Source: Rhodamnia argentea (Eukaryota; Streptophyta; Magnoliopsida; Myrtales; Myrtaceae). Taken from it: a DNA stretch of 64,000 nucleotides. The notes beneath the pieces were generated by a model. It was not told the origin of the DNA, searched no databases, and saw only the letters and a list, made by a program, of their open reading frames with translations. Numbering within the stretch: the stretch's first letter is position 1; each line of letters opens with the position of its first letter. The stretch covers positions 4,402,001-4,466,000 of the forward strand of contig NC_063151.1 of NCBI RefSeq assembly GCF_020921035.1, read 5' to 3'. This document shows, piece after piece, positions 11,523-23,975 of the stretch. The position numbers and the translations under genes are program-made.

Positions 11523-13165
11523 ATGGAGTCAGATCTTGGGAAGCTCTTCATTGGTGGGATTTCGTGGGACACGGATGAAGAACGCCTTAAAGAATACTTT
11601 GGGAGCTATGGCGAGGTGGTGGAGGCTATGATCATGAGAGATCGTGCAACAGGCCGAGCTCGTGGATTCGGTTTCGTGGTCTTTGCGGATCCCGCTGTTG
11701 CTGAAAGGGTGACCAGGGATAAGCACTTGATTGACGGTCGCTCGGTAAGTTGATCAAAGCACTTGAGTCTATGTACATTGTGGAATGGGATCAAAATTCT
11801 GCTAATCAGGCTCCTATACACTTGAAATTCTTGGATCGGGTCTGTGAATTTAGAGGGCATGCATCTTTTCCTCCTCCCTATGTAGTTATTTAGACCAAAT
11901 TTTACAGCATTGTGTGTGCAGCCCAAGTTTTTTTTTTTTTTGGTCGAAGTGCAGCCCAAGTTTGCAGGGCAAAGAAAATGGAAATCTGACGAGCAGCTTG
12001 GCTTTTAAATTCTTGATCTCAGGTTGAAGCAAAGAAAGCTGTTCCTAGGGAGGATCAGCAACTTCTTAATAGGAGTTCAGCCAGCATTAATGTATCTCCG
12101 AGTCCTGGACGTACCAAAAAAGTCTTTGTAGGTGGTTTACCATCTACAATCACGGAGTGTGACTTCAAGAAGTACTTTGAACAGTTCGGTAATATTATTG
12201 ATGTTGTAGTCATGTATGACCACAATACCCAAAGACCCAGAGGTTTTGGTTTCATCACTTATGATTCGGAGGATGCAGTGGAACGGGTTCTGTACCGCAC
12301 CTTCCACGATTTAAATGGGAAAATGGTCGAGGTCAAGAGGGCGGTTCCCAAAGAGCTCTCTCCGGGGCCTGCCCGGAGCCCTTTGATGGGATATAATTAT
12401 GGCGTGAACAGGGTCAATGACCTACTTAATGGATATGCTCAAGGGTATTCTTTGAATAGGTTCAATCCTATTGTCACAGCTCGAGGAGGGTTTCCACCAT
12501 TTGGTAGTTCAGCTCGTGGAATCAGCATGAGTCTGGACCCTGTCGTAAACCCAAGTTTAGGCGGTGGTTCCAACCTTGGCAATGGCTCAGGATATGGGCA
12601 GACGTTTAGGCCATACTACATTGGCAATGTAAGCAGGTTTGATAATCCCATTGGCAATAATACAGATGGTCAAATAAGTGGTTCAGTTTTAAGTCCCAGA
12701 AGTCGCGCTGTATGGGGAAATAGTGGCTTAACTAGTGCCTTTAACCCAATAAATTTGGGTACTCCCTTAGGCCGTGGAAGCGGAAGCTATGGAGTCTCAT
12801 TTGGGCAGCCAGGAGCCGACTGGGACCCCTCTTGTTTCTCAGCTCAAGGCCGGAATTTCAGTCATGGGAATGGAAATGAAAGTTATGGGTTGGAAGGAGA
12901 TGGAAACATAAGAAACAACAGCAACAGTAGGGCCTCGGCGTCATCATTCGCTGCCTCGACTGGCAGTTTCGAGGAGAGCTATAGGGACATGTATTATAGC
13001 AGCTCAACTTGGAGATCTGCCAATCCTGAGCTAGATGGTTCTGAGTCCTTTGGTTTTGGTATTACCAATCTGGCTTCAGATATTACAGCTAAAAGTTCGG
13101 AAGGGTATGGAAGTTATGGCAACACGAGTAGACAGCCTAATAGAGGTACAGTTTTCGCTGGATAA
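11523..13165 (+). CDS. hnRNP-type RNA-binding protein with two RRMs
   Basis: Two coding exons, 11523-11744 and 12023-13165, joined in phase 0 by a GT-AG intron, give 454 aa. RRM1 (about 5-80) has RNP2 LFIGGI and RNP1 RGFGFVVF; RRM2 (about 108-185) has RNP2 VFVGGL and RNP1 RGFGFITY. The remaining C-terminal part is a Gly/Ser/Asn/Tyr-rich low-complexity tail with many SYG and GNG-like units, typical of plant hnRNP A/B-like proteins (RNP1, At4g14300/At2g33410 group) that bind pre-mRNA and mRNA in nucleus and cytoplasm. The low-complexity tail suggests it can enter condensates (inference). A 5' UTR intron is likely: donor CAG|GTAAGT at 11308 and acceptor TTAG at 11516-11517, six bases before the start codon. 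Its coding intron carries a micro-insertion (11928-11948). Close paralogues make a specific symbol unsafe. Confidence 0.93.
11916..11960 (-). mobile_element. About 21-nt oligo(A) micro-insertion with 12-bp target duplication
   Basis: In the intron of the hnRNP gene, gtgcagcccaag occurs at 11916-11927 and again at 11949-11960. Between them lies only T14 followed by GGTCGAA (11928-11948), i.e. TTCGACC followed by oligo(A) on the minus strand. The direct repeat plus oligo(A) end is the signature of target-primed retroposition, here of an almost empty insert. Similar inserts are at 42821, 53393 and 53929. Confidence 0.65.
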
Positions 13166-16100
13166 TATTTGTTTGGTCAGCTTACCGTATGAAGTACTAG
13201 AACTCAGACAATGCATTACCAACATGAAGTAAGTGAATTTTGGTTTAACGTTGAACGAGGTTTTCTTGTTATTAGGAGTTAATACGTGCTTGTTTAAGAC
13301 AGAATGGACGTGATGTGCAACTGGGACATGCTGCATTTGAGATTACCTTTCATGATCCTTCTAGGCAGTAGCTTACATCACAGAGTAACACTTTTCAACT
13401 CACACAGTAACCCTCCATTAGTATCTGGAATCACTCGCCAAACTTCATATCTGCCAATGGAGAAGAATTTTCCAAAAGCAACTTTTAGGGTTCAGACTAA
13501 AGTAATGCTAAAAAAAACTTCTCGGCAGAAAAGCCAGCTTCCAGTATCACATTATAAACTTGTAGCCTATTAGGTGTCAGTTATTTGAGTGCTTCCTTTC
13601 TAGTTTAATTTTCTTTGGGTTTTCTAGAAACATGATGAGTCCCAGGTTTCAAATTTGATCTTCTCCGATGATCTAAATGAGAGAACATTCATCAAGATAT
13701 CCTAATTGCTGGACTTGATTTGTGTTTTCCATGCTTTGTAATTCCAAAAGCAGTTCAGATTGAGCACGGCTACAAGATGAAGTAAGTCTCATCACAATGG
13801 CTCAAAATGGGATCTCTTCTTTTTGCTAAGCCTACCTACACTGGATATGGATTTAATTTGCTGGTAACTGCAATAGGCCCAGCACTTTCTTCTTAGAATT
13901 TTCCCCTCTTCTCTAACCCCATGAGATCGTTAGGTCAAGATTTGCATGACTAGCAAGTGTACTATTAAAGAGTGGCCAGACCATGTTTTCTTATAAAATC
14001 ACAGCAATATCTGGAACATCTGCTAAGGTAACTAACTAAAAAGTCCTACAAATATGTGGACTGAGATCCTTTCTACTGGTCCTTTTTCCAATGATTAGTC
14101 TTGCATTTCTTTGTAACTGTAAATTGATTTTGAAGCGATAGACACTATTTGAATGTCATTTTTAACCACCATATGCAGAAATGTATCGTCTTTAAAGCAT
14201 CAAATAAGACACGATTGATATTAGTTTTCTTTCTCTCTGAACCTTCTTCTTAACAGTTTCTTTATGGACATTCTATTTATCTGCATACCTTTATAACGTA
14301 ATCAGATTGGTTAATTTCTTGACAAAAGCTTATCTTGTTTTAATTCATGCCTCAGGAATTGCTGCTTAGGAGACTCTTTTTTTGCAAATTCACAGGGTAG
14401 TCTTAGGCGAAGATAAGGCCAAAGGTTGCATTTCATCCTCCAGGATGTTCATATCTCAGCTTACAAGGATGTCGAACTTATAGTCGAGTGGAGTACAATT
14501 TCAAGCTTACATGTCCAGAGAGAGTATTATAAGGGATTTTTTTGAAGGTCTAATAACTGATTTTTGCCCCTACATTAGGCCTCAAATCCCTTCTTCAGCA
14601 ACTCATTGAGAGGTAAATCAAATTGCAGAACTTATACTCAAGAAGATTGGTTCGGATTAGAAATCAGTGCGTCTCTTGGGAGACAAACCAGTTATAGAGG
14701 ATAAAAATACCAAGTTGGATCTTTCTTTCACTTTTTTTTTTTTTTTTTTTTGGTGATACCAAGCAATTAGCTGGTAATTACCTGCTCTAATTTTTCTTCA
14801 GGAGTATGTTTTCCCTGTGATAGATTGTATGTGAGGCCTGGTTTGATTTGCTAGTGTGGAACAATGAGGGGCACCCCTACGATCCCCATTAAATAAGCTA
14901 TTCGATACAATTCGGTCTTCTAACTGTCTATTAATGAAAAGAAGTACACTTAGATTGGTTTTCCAATTACCATATTCTTCTCTTAGGCTTGTCGTGTTTC
15001 AGTTTTAATTCCTTAACATCTCACTGCTAATTCCAATTTTCCTTGGTTGCAATTTTTTCTTTTTGCTAGTCGATAATTGTTGCAACACTCTGTATTTTGG
15101 AAATTTCTACTGCTATTATAGTGTGCTTGTTCTGTGGTTTATGAGGCCTTCGATTAGGTACTACTGCCATTTTGCATTTGCCTGTTATATGCAGCATGTG
15201 TTGAACGAAACACAATGCATAAGCGCAACTCTAGTCTTTTTTTCTTTCAAAATCATCCTGTATTCAATAGGAACGATTTTGCCAAATCAGGGGGCCTATA
15301 GCAAATCGGGAAGACAAGAGTTAGTCACGGGTCACCGTTGGCCAATGGATTTCCGGTTTCTGATCGCTTATCCATTACCAATCTTGCCAAGGATAGGATA
15401 CGGTTTGGTCACCCTTGCAAGTTTCTGTCTAGGTATGCACAAGATTCCAGGTCCCCTTTGCTTTCATGTTTCATTGTCAACATTGACTCATATTCCAGTA
15501 GCATTGTCCCCTCTCTCTCTCTCTCAACCTGTTATTTTCCTAGAGAAAGAAGCGAATCATCTATCCATCAGAACTGACATTGCCCCATTTTTAACGCGGG
15601 GAACTCATCGTTAATTCCACTTCTCTCACTAAATTCAAGTTTGTCTTGATTAGATCGGTATGACTTTGCATTTCAATCAAGTCGCGGACCACCATTAGTG
15701 GCATTAAGAACTGTCGCATTGCTCACAAATGGGTACCTACCTGATAAGACCTCGACATGAACATGATCTGATTCAAAGACCAAACTTTAGTTTGAAGGAG
15801 AGACACATAACCTGCTTCCTGTCTTTAGCCTTTTGGCAATCGGTCCCCACTTATTTTCGCCAATCTGATGACAATGGCATGGCATTAGGTAAGGCTTATA
15901 ACTGATATCCACGGCAAGGTCAATTCTTTTTTAACCTTGTCATTGGTAGGAGATAGATGCCACCATTCATTTATGGTTCTCCTTTTTCTTTTTTTCTGTT
16001 TTTGACTGTTGACAGTTGATTTATGTTTCTAAAGAAGGAAAGGGCATCATGGAAAGATTGAAAACCGCACTTTGGCCAAAAAGTTCATTGAGAATCTAAA

Positions 16101-16606
16101 TCTTCGCCGTAAATTCTGACTGAGTCGATCTTTTCTCAGTGCCTGCCAACTACAACGATAAGCAATAAATAAACGGGACAGTATTTTAAGAATGATTGTC
16201 TCCTTCTTTGTCTCCGAGACTTCGAAAGAAGCATGACAGGTCACTACCCATTAACAATTCAAAGTTCTCACATGAGATGTACTGTCACCTTTTCTTTTTC
16301 TCGGTTAAAAAATTTGCCGGAAATGAAAAGGGCGAATTAAAAACCATAGATTGCCGCAACATCTGGAATGGGCTCCGGCACCCAGGAAATCTTTTTGGAT
16401 GGACTCGGCCCATCTAAGATCGCCTAATCTCAGCCGTTAGATGATGTGAGACCCGTAAAGCAACGAATGGGATTAGCCCGGACCATCACAAATTAAGGGT
16501 CTAACCAAGAACTGTCCCATGGGCCAGCTGCTTGTGGCTTGGGAGCATAATAGTCCTCCACACTGCTATTCAAGTTTTGTTTTTCTGCTGTAGCTATAGA
16601 TCTTTC

Positions 16607-16641
<35 letters not shown>

Positions 16642-17279
16642 TGTTAGCATCATTGTTGTCCACTAGAGATGCACTGCTTTATGGGATTCCCTTTCTGCTT
16701 TTGGCCCATATGAAAGGAAGGACAGGTAAAAGTGGTAAAGTTCGTGTAAACGGACCAAAAGGATCAAAAAAGGTGAAATTTTTTTCAGTAGCGTGTCCAG
16801 ATCTTAGTTCACCATGCCAACATGATCCAACCCCATTGCTCACTTTGTACAGCAGCACAAGCTAAGAAGATCACCACCGCATTGCTTGAATTAGAAAGTC
16901 ACCCACTAAATATTTGGTTCAGAAATTTGAATGAATGACCAGAACCAATCACATGATCTAAAAGACATACATGAGCCAAAACCAAGAGAATGTATAGGTT
17001 GAGAAGAAGTGGAATTTCAAGAATCCTTAGTCGCACAATAGAATAACTTCAAAGAGAAGTAAGGGATAAAGCAGGAGTGAAGCAAGAACTCGTGGGAAGA
17101 AGCTCAGTGAACCCTTTTGTCGTTCATGGACAAAACCAGAAAGAAAAAGCAGCATCCACACTAAACAGTACCGAGCTATCAACCTCATGAACTCACGAGT
17201 GCCCTTCAAGTGTTCGGCTGTTGAAACCATAAGGTGATTTCTTGAGCAAACGAGCGATTCCTCTGTAGTGCGTATAGCA
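13166..17279. other. Intergenic stretch between hnRNP and TORNADO1 genes
   Basis: About 4.1 kb. The first few hundred bases are probably the hnRNP 3' UTR. The rest shows poly-T tracts (14733-14754), a GA microsatellite and scattered open frames of up to about 180 codons with no start context, motif or family resemblance (e.g. around 15063-15614). I see no supported gene. Confidence 0.6.
16609..16637. repeat. (GA)n microsatellite
   Basis: About 14 AG/GA dinucleotides without interruption, about 640 bp upstream of the TORNADO1 start codon. Confidence 0.95.
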
Positions 17280-20200
17280 ATGGCATCAGATGAGAGACTC
17301 GGAGATCTGCAGTGGGTTGTACAAGCGATCGAATCTGAAAGTCTCGTCTTGCACAGCATTTCCTTCGGCCTCTCACAACCCAAGTCTGGTTTTTTCCAGG
17401 AAACGGAAAGTTCCTTGAATGTGAACATCAGCAAAGACAACCTCCAGTACTTCTCCCGCCTCCTTGCAGCGATAGGTACATCCGAGAATGCTCGCTCATC
17501 GTTGAGAAACCTCGAGTTCCACTGCGTCAGTTGGGAGCTGCAACTGGTAAAAACCTTGGGAGGGCTGATGGAGCGTAGCTCGAGCATCAAGGAAGTTGTG
17601 TTCCGGAGGAACAGATTCAGTGTGGATTGTTTGGCGCGGTTGTCCGAATTTCTGAAGAGTAACGAAGTGATCAGAGAAGTAACTTTCTGCGAATCCGGAC
17701 TTGGGGCCGCCGGAGCGGGGCTCCTAGCGTCCGCTCTCAAGTACAATGACAGCTTGGAAGAGTTGCAAATATGGGAAGACTCGATCGGCCCAAAAGGTGC
17801 GGAGGAACTCTCGAAGATGATCGAAGTGAACTCCACGCTAAAGCTGTTGACGATTTTCGACTCGAAGTCCATAACAGCAACGCCACTAATTTCGGCAGTA
17901 TTGGCAAGAAACAGGATCATGGAAGTTCATATTTGGAGTGGAGAGAAAGGAGAAAGGAGTTCCAAGGTGGTGGAGTTTGTGCCTGAGAACAGCACGTTGC
18001 GCATATATCGGCTCGATCTCTCTGGAACTTGCAGGGTTGCATGTGCTCTAGGTATGAATTTTACGGTCAAAGCACTTGACCTGACTGGGGTACGACTGAA
18101 ATCGCAGTGGGCGAAGGAGTTCCGGTGGGTCCTGGAACAGAACCAGACTCTTCAAGAGGTAAACTTGTCAAAAACTTGCCTTAAGGACAAAGGAGTTGTT
18201 TATGTTGCAGCCGGACTCTTCAAAAATCAGAGATTGCATAGCTTGTATCTCGACGGGAATTGGTTTGGTGGTGTTGCTGTCGAACATTTACTTTGTCCAT
18301 TGAGTAGGTTCTCTGCTCTTCAGATACAAGCCAACATAACCTTAAAGTCGGTGTCTTTTGGAGGTGAAAGAACCAAAATCGGAAGAGATGGATTGGCAGC
18401 CATTTTGCAGATGCTAACGACAAACGAAAGTTTGACACATCTCGGCATATATGACGACGAGAGTTTGGGACCAGAAGACTTCATCAAAATCTTCAAGAGC
18501 TTAGAAAGAAATGCTACATTGAGATACCTGTCATTGAAAGGGTGCAAAGGGGTAAAGGGGGAGCCGGTGTTGCAGGCAATAATGGAAACCTTGCAAATCA
18601 ATCCATGGATCGAGAATATCGATCTAGTCGGAACTCCACTGCACAACTCGGGGAAGACAAATGGGATAAACCAAAGACTGGGCCAGAGTGAGAGGACTGA
18701 ACCGGAAATCGACTTGATGAAAGACATGCCGCTTGTGACGCCAAAGACATGTAGAGTATTCCTGTGTGGGCAGGAATATGCAGGTAATGTTCCAAATCTA
18801 AATTGCGCTTGAATCAATTAAGTCGTGAGTGCCTAATTTCATAGCATGATCTGTGTTCCTTGAATGCTCAGTAATGGAACGTCCCGCTGTTAAATAAACT
18901 GGCAGGTAAAAACACACTGTGTCATTCCATATCACAAAATTTCTCTTCCTCGCGGCTTCCCTACATTGATCAGGTCAAGACACTAGTAAATCCAGTTGAG
19001 CAAGCGGTCAAACCAACTGGAATGAAGATAAAAACTTTCAAGGATGAAGAGACAAAGATTTCTATTTGGAACCTGGCGGGTCAGCACGAATTCTATTCCC
19101 TCCATGACCTCATGTTTCCAGGGCAGGGAAGCGCGTCATCCTTCCTAATTATCTCGAGTTTGTTCAGAAAACCGAACAACAGAGAACCAAAGACACCGGC
19201 AGAGGTGGAGGAAGACATCCAATACTGGCTCAGGTTCATAGTCTCCAATTCCGGCAGAGCAGCACAGCAGTGCATGCTGCCGTATGTGACAGTGGTTCTC
19301 ACGCATTATGACAAAATCAATCAGGCATCTGAAAATGTGCAGCAAATAGGGAACTCAATTCAGAGGGTAAGAGATAAGTTCCAGGGGTATGTAGACTTTT
19401 ACCCTACTGTATTCACAGTCGACGCAAGATCCTCTGCATCTGTTAGTAACCTGACCCACCACCTTCGGAGGACTAGTAAGACAATCCTCCAAAGAGTCCC
19501 TAGGGTTTACCAGCTCTGCAATGACATGGTGCAAATTCTGTCAGACTGGAGAGCAGAACACTACGGGAGACCCACTATGAAGTGGAAGGAGTTCAGCGAG
19601 CTGTGTCAAATTAAGGTTCCATGTTTAAGAGTTCGTTCAAGGCATGATAACAAAGAGAAGTTGGAGACCAGGAGGCGTACTGTGGCTTCATGCCTTCATG
19701 ACATGGGCGAAGTCATCTACTTTAACGATTTACAATTCCTGATCTTAGATTGTGAGTGGTTTTGCAGTGAAGTGCTTGGCCAACTGGTGAGATTAGAAGT
19801 CAAAAGGCACGGTTCATCAGACAGTAACGGTTTTGTTGGCAGAAAAGAACTGGAGAAGATTCTCAGAGGAAGCTTACAGAGCCACATTCCTGGAATGGGT
19901 TCAAAAGTATTTGACAACTTGGATGCGAGTGACCTTATAAGGATGATGCTGAAATTAGAGCTATGTCTGGAACAAGACCCATCAGATCCAAATTCTCCGC
20001 TGCTTATCCCCTCAATCCTTGAAGAAGGCAGAGGAAAGCCACAGAGGTGGCCATATAGCTCACCCGACTGCCTTTATGCCGGACGGCATCTCGAGTGTGA
20101 TGATTCAAGTCACATGTTTCTTACGCCAGGCTTCTTCCCGCGTTTACAGGTTACTTTATCTATGATCTTCTTTTCCCCTCCCTATTCTCAGGGAATCATC

Positions 20201-21958
20201 AGTTGGGCTTCACCATAGTTTCTGAAGGGTGATGCATTCTGATAAGCAAATCGTTACTAATGTAGGTTGTGGTTAGAACTTAGTTTCTGCTATATAGATC
20301 TCAAGCACCCATGGTCCTCATCAACATGGAAGAGATGAATCGAACTGACTAGGCACGAATATGTTTGATTGGCTCACACCCTACTCAAAGTCCATAACTT
20401 CCCAGAAACTAAATCAGTCGTATATTCACAAATACTAATCAACATATAAAGGAAGGCATTAATCAGAATGTCGTGCCAGCCAAAAAGCCAAAAGGAGAAC
20501 TTACTACTAAGAATACAAAACTATGTCCCAGTTTCAGACTCCTGATAATCTCTGCTTTTGTGAATCCAGGTACACCTCCACAGCAAAATTATGGCACTGA
20601 AGAACCAACATGGAGCAACTTACAGTCTCGAGAAGTACCTCATCGTCATAAACATCAATGGCATGTATATCAGGGTGGAACTTGGAGGACAACTAGGATA
20701 CTACATTGATGTCCTGGCATGCTCCACTAAGAATCTGACAGAAACACTCCGACTCATACAGCAGCTCATTATTCCGGCTATCCAAAGCCTCTGCCATGGT
20801 GTCAACTTGACCGAAAACATCTTGCGTCCAGAATGCGTGCAAAACCTGACACCGCCTAGATACCGGAAATCTCAGTTTGTCTCTCTGCAACAATTGAAGC
20901 AGGCGCTCCTCTCAGTTCCTGCAGAGAGCATGTATGATTATCAGCACACATGGCATCCAGTCTCAGAGTCTGGAAGATCTGTGCTTGGAGCTGGCTTTGA
21001 TTTTGCTCGGGACCTCTTATCAGATGATGACTTCCGTGAGGTGCTGCACCGTAGGTATCACGACCTGTACAACCTTGCAAATGAACTGCAAGTTCCAAAT
21101 GAAAACAATCCAGATGGACCCGAAAGCTCCATGTCGACAACGGAGGAACCAGACTGTAGAGTTGAGCCCACATTTGGCGGTATTGCCAAGGGTGTTGAAG
21201 CAGTTCTGCAGAGACTGAAGATCATTGAGCAGGAAATCAGAGATCTGAAACAGGAGATCCAAGGGCTCAGATACTATGAGCACAGACTCCTCCTTCAGCT
21301 TCACCACAAAGTAAACTATCTAGTCAACTATAATGTCCTAGTCGAGGAAAGGAAAGTGCCCAACATGTTCTACTTTGTCAGAACAGAGAACTACTCAAGG
21401 AGGTTGGTCACCAATATGATATCAGGCATGACGGCACTTCGACTGCACATGTTATGTGAATACCGCAGAGAAATGCATGTGGTGGAAGATCAGATAGGAT
21501 GCGAGATGATGCATATCGATAACAGGGCGGTACAATGCTTGGCTCCGTACATGACAAAATTCATGAAATTAATCACGTTTGCACTTAAGATTGGAGCCCA
21601 TCTAGCAGCTGGGATGGGAGAGATGATCCCCGACTTGAGCAGGGAAGTCGCTCACCTAGCCGATTCCTCCCTCATGTATGGAGGAGCAGCGGGAGCCGTT
21701 GCCGCTGGGGCTGTTGGAGCCGCTACAATATCTAGAAGCAGAACCACTGACCGTTCGAGGGATATACAGCAAGATCTACGAGCAGCACAACAATGGGTAG
21801 TGGATTTCCTGAGGGACCGCAGGTGTTCAACCGGGAAAGATATCGCAGAGAAGTTTGGACTGTGGAGGATCCGATACAAAGATGATGGGCAGATTGCGTG
21901 GATCTGTCGGAGGCATATGTACAACAGAGCAAATGAAATAGTCGAAGTACCGATTTGA
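17280..21958 (+). CDS. TRN1: TORNADO 1 (plant LRR-ROCO protein)
   Basis: Three exons, 17280-18783, 18906-20149 and 20570-21958, with phases that close exactly, give 1378 aa, almost the length of Arabidopsis TRN1 (1380). The ATG at 17280 (MASDERLGDLQW) aligns with the known N-terminus; the in-frame ATG four codons upstream does not. Order: leucine-rich repeats (about 1-460), Roc GTPase with P-loop GQEYAGKN (497-504), switch WNLAGQHEF (near 556) and THYDK (near 634), then the COR-like region, a coiled coil (EQEIRDLKQEIQGLRYYEHR, near 1130-1155) and a conserved C-terminus. Identity to TRN1 is high along the whole length as remembered. TRN1 works with the tetraspanin TRN2 in leaf symmetry, vascular and meristem patterning. 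Odd point: the residue after the P-loop lysine is Asn504 where family members have Thr/Ser. The P-loop codons span the first exon junction. Confidence 0.97.
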
Positions 21959-22658
21959 TGAAGCAAAGGCGCCTAAAAAGAGCGTTGTACTTGTCTATGT
22001 AATTCATGTATTTCATCCTCATAGAAGTCAAGGTCAATAGAACCAATTTATTTCCTTATAATAGATAAACGCATCGCCGCAATTCAGACTTCTAAAAGGC
22101 TTTGGCTCAAGACTATCAATCAGAATATGACAAAAAAACACTAGGTGATGTGAAATTTCTCTGCTAACTGCCGATTGATTGCAAGAGAGATGAGTGTCCC
22201 ACAGATATAACAGCCTACTTATTGTGGATGATAGACTCAAACAATGTCATGATGCTTTCACCCATTTCACACATTGTAATGAAGAAGCAACATGTTACTT
22301 GATCATACCCGTTTCTGGATAAGTCAAAAGGAAGACTGATTTGGTGATAATTACCTAGTAGAAGTAGACAGGAAAGTTAATGAGAAATGATTCTTATACA
22401 TGGAGATTTGGTGATAATTGGCTAGTAGAGGTAGACAGGAAAGTTAAATGAGAAATGATTCTTATACATGGACATCATTGACAACATCAAAGTAGTTGCT
22501 AAAAGTACACGTCATGATCCCCATCCTAAATCATCTTAACATGCAAAGGGAAATGCCACACTAAATCAAGAGTTATTACAGTTCACTATCAGCATCAGTA
22601 GTCCTCACTCTAAAGCCTGTCACCGTGTCACTCCATCTCAGCTTATTGGAACAATAGC
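21959..22658. other. Convergent intergenic stretch, TRN1 and C2 3' ends
   Basis: About 0.7 kb between two converging genes, presumably both 3' UTRs and terminators. Apart from the 67-bp tandem duplication at 22338-22472 nothing is seen. Confidence 0.6.
22338..22472. repeat. Tandem duplication of a 67-bp unit
   Basis: Unit 1 (22338-22404) and unit 2 (22405-22472) both begin gatttggtgataatt and end cttatacatgga and differ at only a few positions. The near identity implies a recent event. Confidence 0.9.
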
Positions 22659-23975
22659 TCAGAAGAAGGCTCTACTCCCATAGAACACACGGGAACCATT
22701 ACTCTTTGATGCCTGCAGTTTCTGATCAGGAGTCGAACTTGCCGGGCTGGGTTCCTCGCTCTCAATGTCCATAGGAAGCTTCATCTTAGCCAAGGACTCG
22801 GTAAACTGCTGCATGCTTTTCATGTACATGTCCACAAAATCCTGCTGCACCACTTTCTGCTCCGGCTCCATGTTTACAGTGATAAGAGGTTTTGCTGAAG
22901 AATTGCTCGATGCACCACCGGAGGAAGCACTGTCACGATCATCACTGTGCACGCCCAGATCTTTTGGGGTTGAAACATGCTGCTCATTTGAAGGCTTGGA
23001 ATCTTCTTCCTGACTTGGATACTTTGAAGCTACTGGAGCATCTGAGGACTGGGAGCTCGCAGGAACTGAAGGAGAATATACCCCATTTGTCGAGACGCTG
23101 CTTGGGGGCGAATCACGGACTGGATGCAGGACCGACTGAACTGTGGCTGTTGAGATGCTGTCTACTGCATGAACACCCATTTCTGAACTCAGCTGATTCT
23201 CGTCTGAGGCAACCAAGCTCTCAGAGTTCCGAGAGTCCAAACTATCACATGGGATGCCAAAGTACTCGGAAACCATCATCTGATTCTCATTAACAATCTT
23301 TGGATCTGGAAACTCGATCTTATCAAGCTCACATGGGTCCGATTCGGCTACTTCTGATTCTTGGACAGATGCCTCAGTGGCCAAAACAGTGGGTGGAGCC
23401 GAAATAGCCATCACTTCAGGTGAAGCTCCAGTATAAGAGAGCGACAAATGAACGAACCCTGCAGGGGAATGAAAGAGATCAGTTGAAGAGAGAGAGAACT
23501 CCTTATCCAACTTCCCATTCTTGAGGATGACTTCGGACAATGGCACCAGAGCAAAACCCAGCAACTGATCTTCCAGATAATTCTTCACCCTGCTCAGCAT
23601 CCAAATTTCACACTTGAGGGAACACTCCAATGTTCGTACATTGAGCCGAAGATTATCGTTGAAAACTGGATTTTGCCCACCGCCATTAATGGTTTTGGTA
23701 GACGCAGCAAGGTCAGGATCGCTGGTCAAACAAAGCTTAGCATAAACATCTTGCTTGTGGTATATGCAGATGTTATGGATGTCCCTCGCTCGATGCACGA
23801 AAACCTCAAGAGAGCCAACAAAGCTCTCCAAGGTACCACCACCAGATTCCCTCCTATTGGCGTCAATGCCCTTGGAGAGACAACCAGAGTTCAGGACAAA
23901 GAAGTCCGGTTGCTGTTTCTCAACCTCAACAACAGAGCTCTTGAATGCCGAAACAACAGACTGTGGCGAATCCAT
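22659..23975 (-). CDS. C2-domain (calcium-dependent lipid-binding type) protein
   Basis: A single uninterrupted coding exon encodes 438 aa starting MDSPQSVVSAFKSS. Residues about 45-165 form one C2 domain: GSLEVFVHRARDIHNI, KQDVYAKLCL, GGGQNPVFNDNLRLNV and DQLLGFALVPLSEV are the usual C2 strands. The rest (about 170-400) is Ser/Glu/Pro-rich and probably disordered, followed by a short conserved-looking helix (DFVDMYMKSMQQFTESLAKM) near the C-terminus. Plant relatives are annotated as C2/CaLB-domain proteins (At1g50570/At3g55470-like groups) and bind membranes; the precise role is unknown. The predicted start is the first ATG after a 5' UTR splice acceptor (TCCAG at 23996-24000, minus strand). 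An in-frame TTG upstream is part of the UTR exon. It converges with TRN1. Confidence 0.88.
   Translation of the reverse strand: MDSPQSVVSAFKSSVVEVEKQQPDFFVLNSGCLSKGIDANRRESGGGTLESFVGSLEVFVHRARDIHNICIYHKQDVYAKLCLTSDPDLAASTKTINGGGQNPVFNDNLRLNVRTLECSLKCEIWMLSRVKNYLEDQLLGFALVPLSEVILKNGKLDKEFSLSSTDLFHSPAGFVHLSLSYTGASPEVMAISAPPTVLATEASVQESEVAESDPCELDKIEFPDPKIVNENQMMVSEYFGIPCDSLDSRNSESLVASDENQLSSEMGVHAVDSISTATVQSVLHPVRDSPPSSVSTNGVYSPSVPASSQSSDAPVASKYPSQEEDSKPSNEQHVSTPKDLGVHSDDRDSASSGGASSNSSAKPLITVNMEPEQKVVQQDFVDMYMKSMQQFTESLAKMKLPMDIESEEPSPASSTPDQKLQASKSNGSRVFYGSRAFF

Noticed and set aside
15063-15614. 183-codon open frame downstream of the hnRNP gene
   Set aside because: No ATG at the start, no domain or compositional coding signal, ends in a CT microsatellite-like tract; treated as chance.
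17027-17920. 297-codon open frame antisense to TORNADO1
   Set aside because: Lies opposite well conserved TRN1 exon 1 and shows only the mirrored codon bias of that exon.
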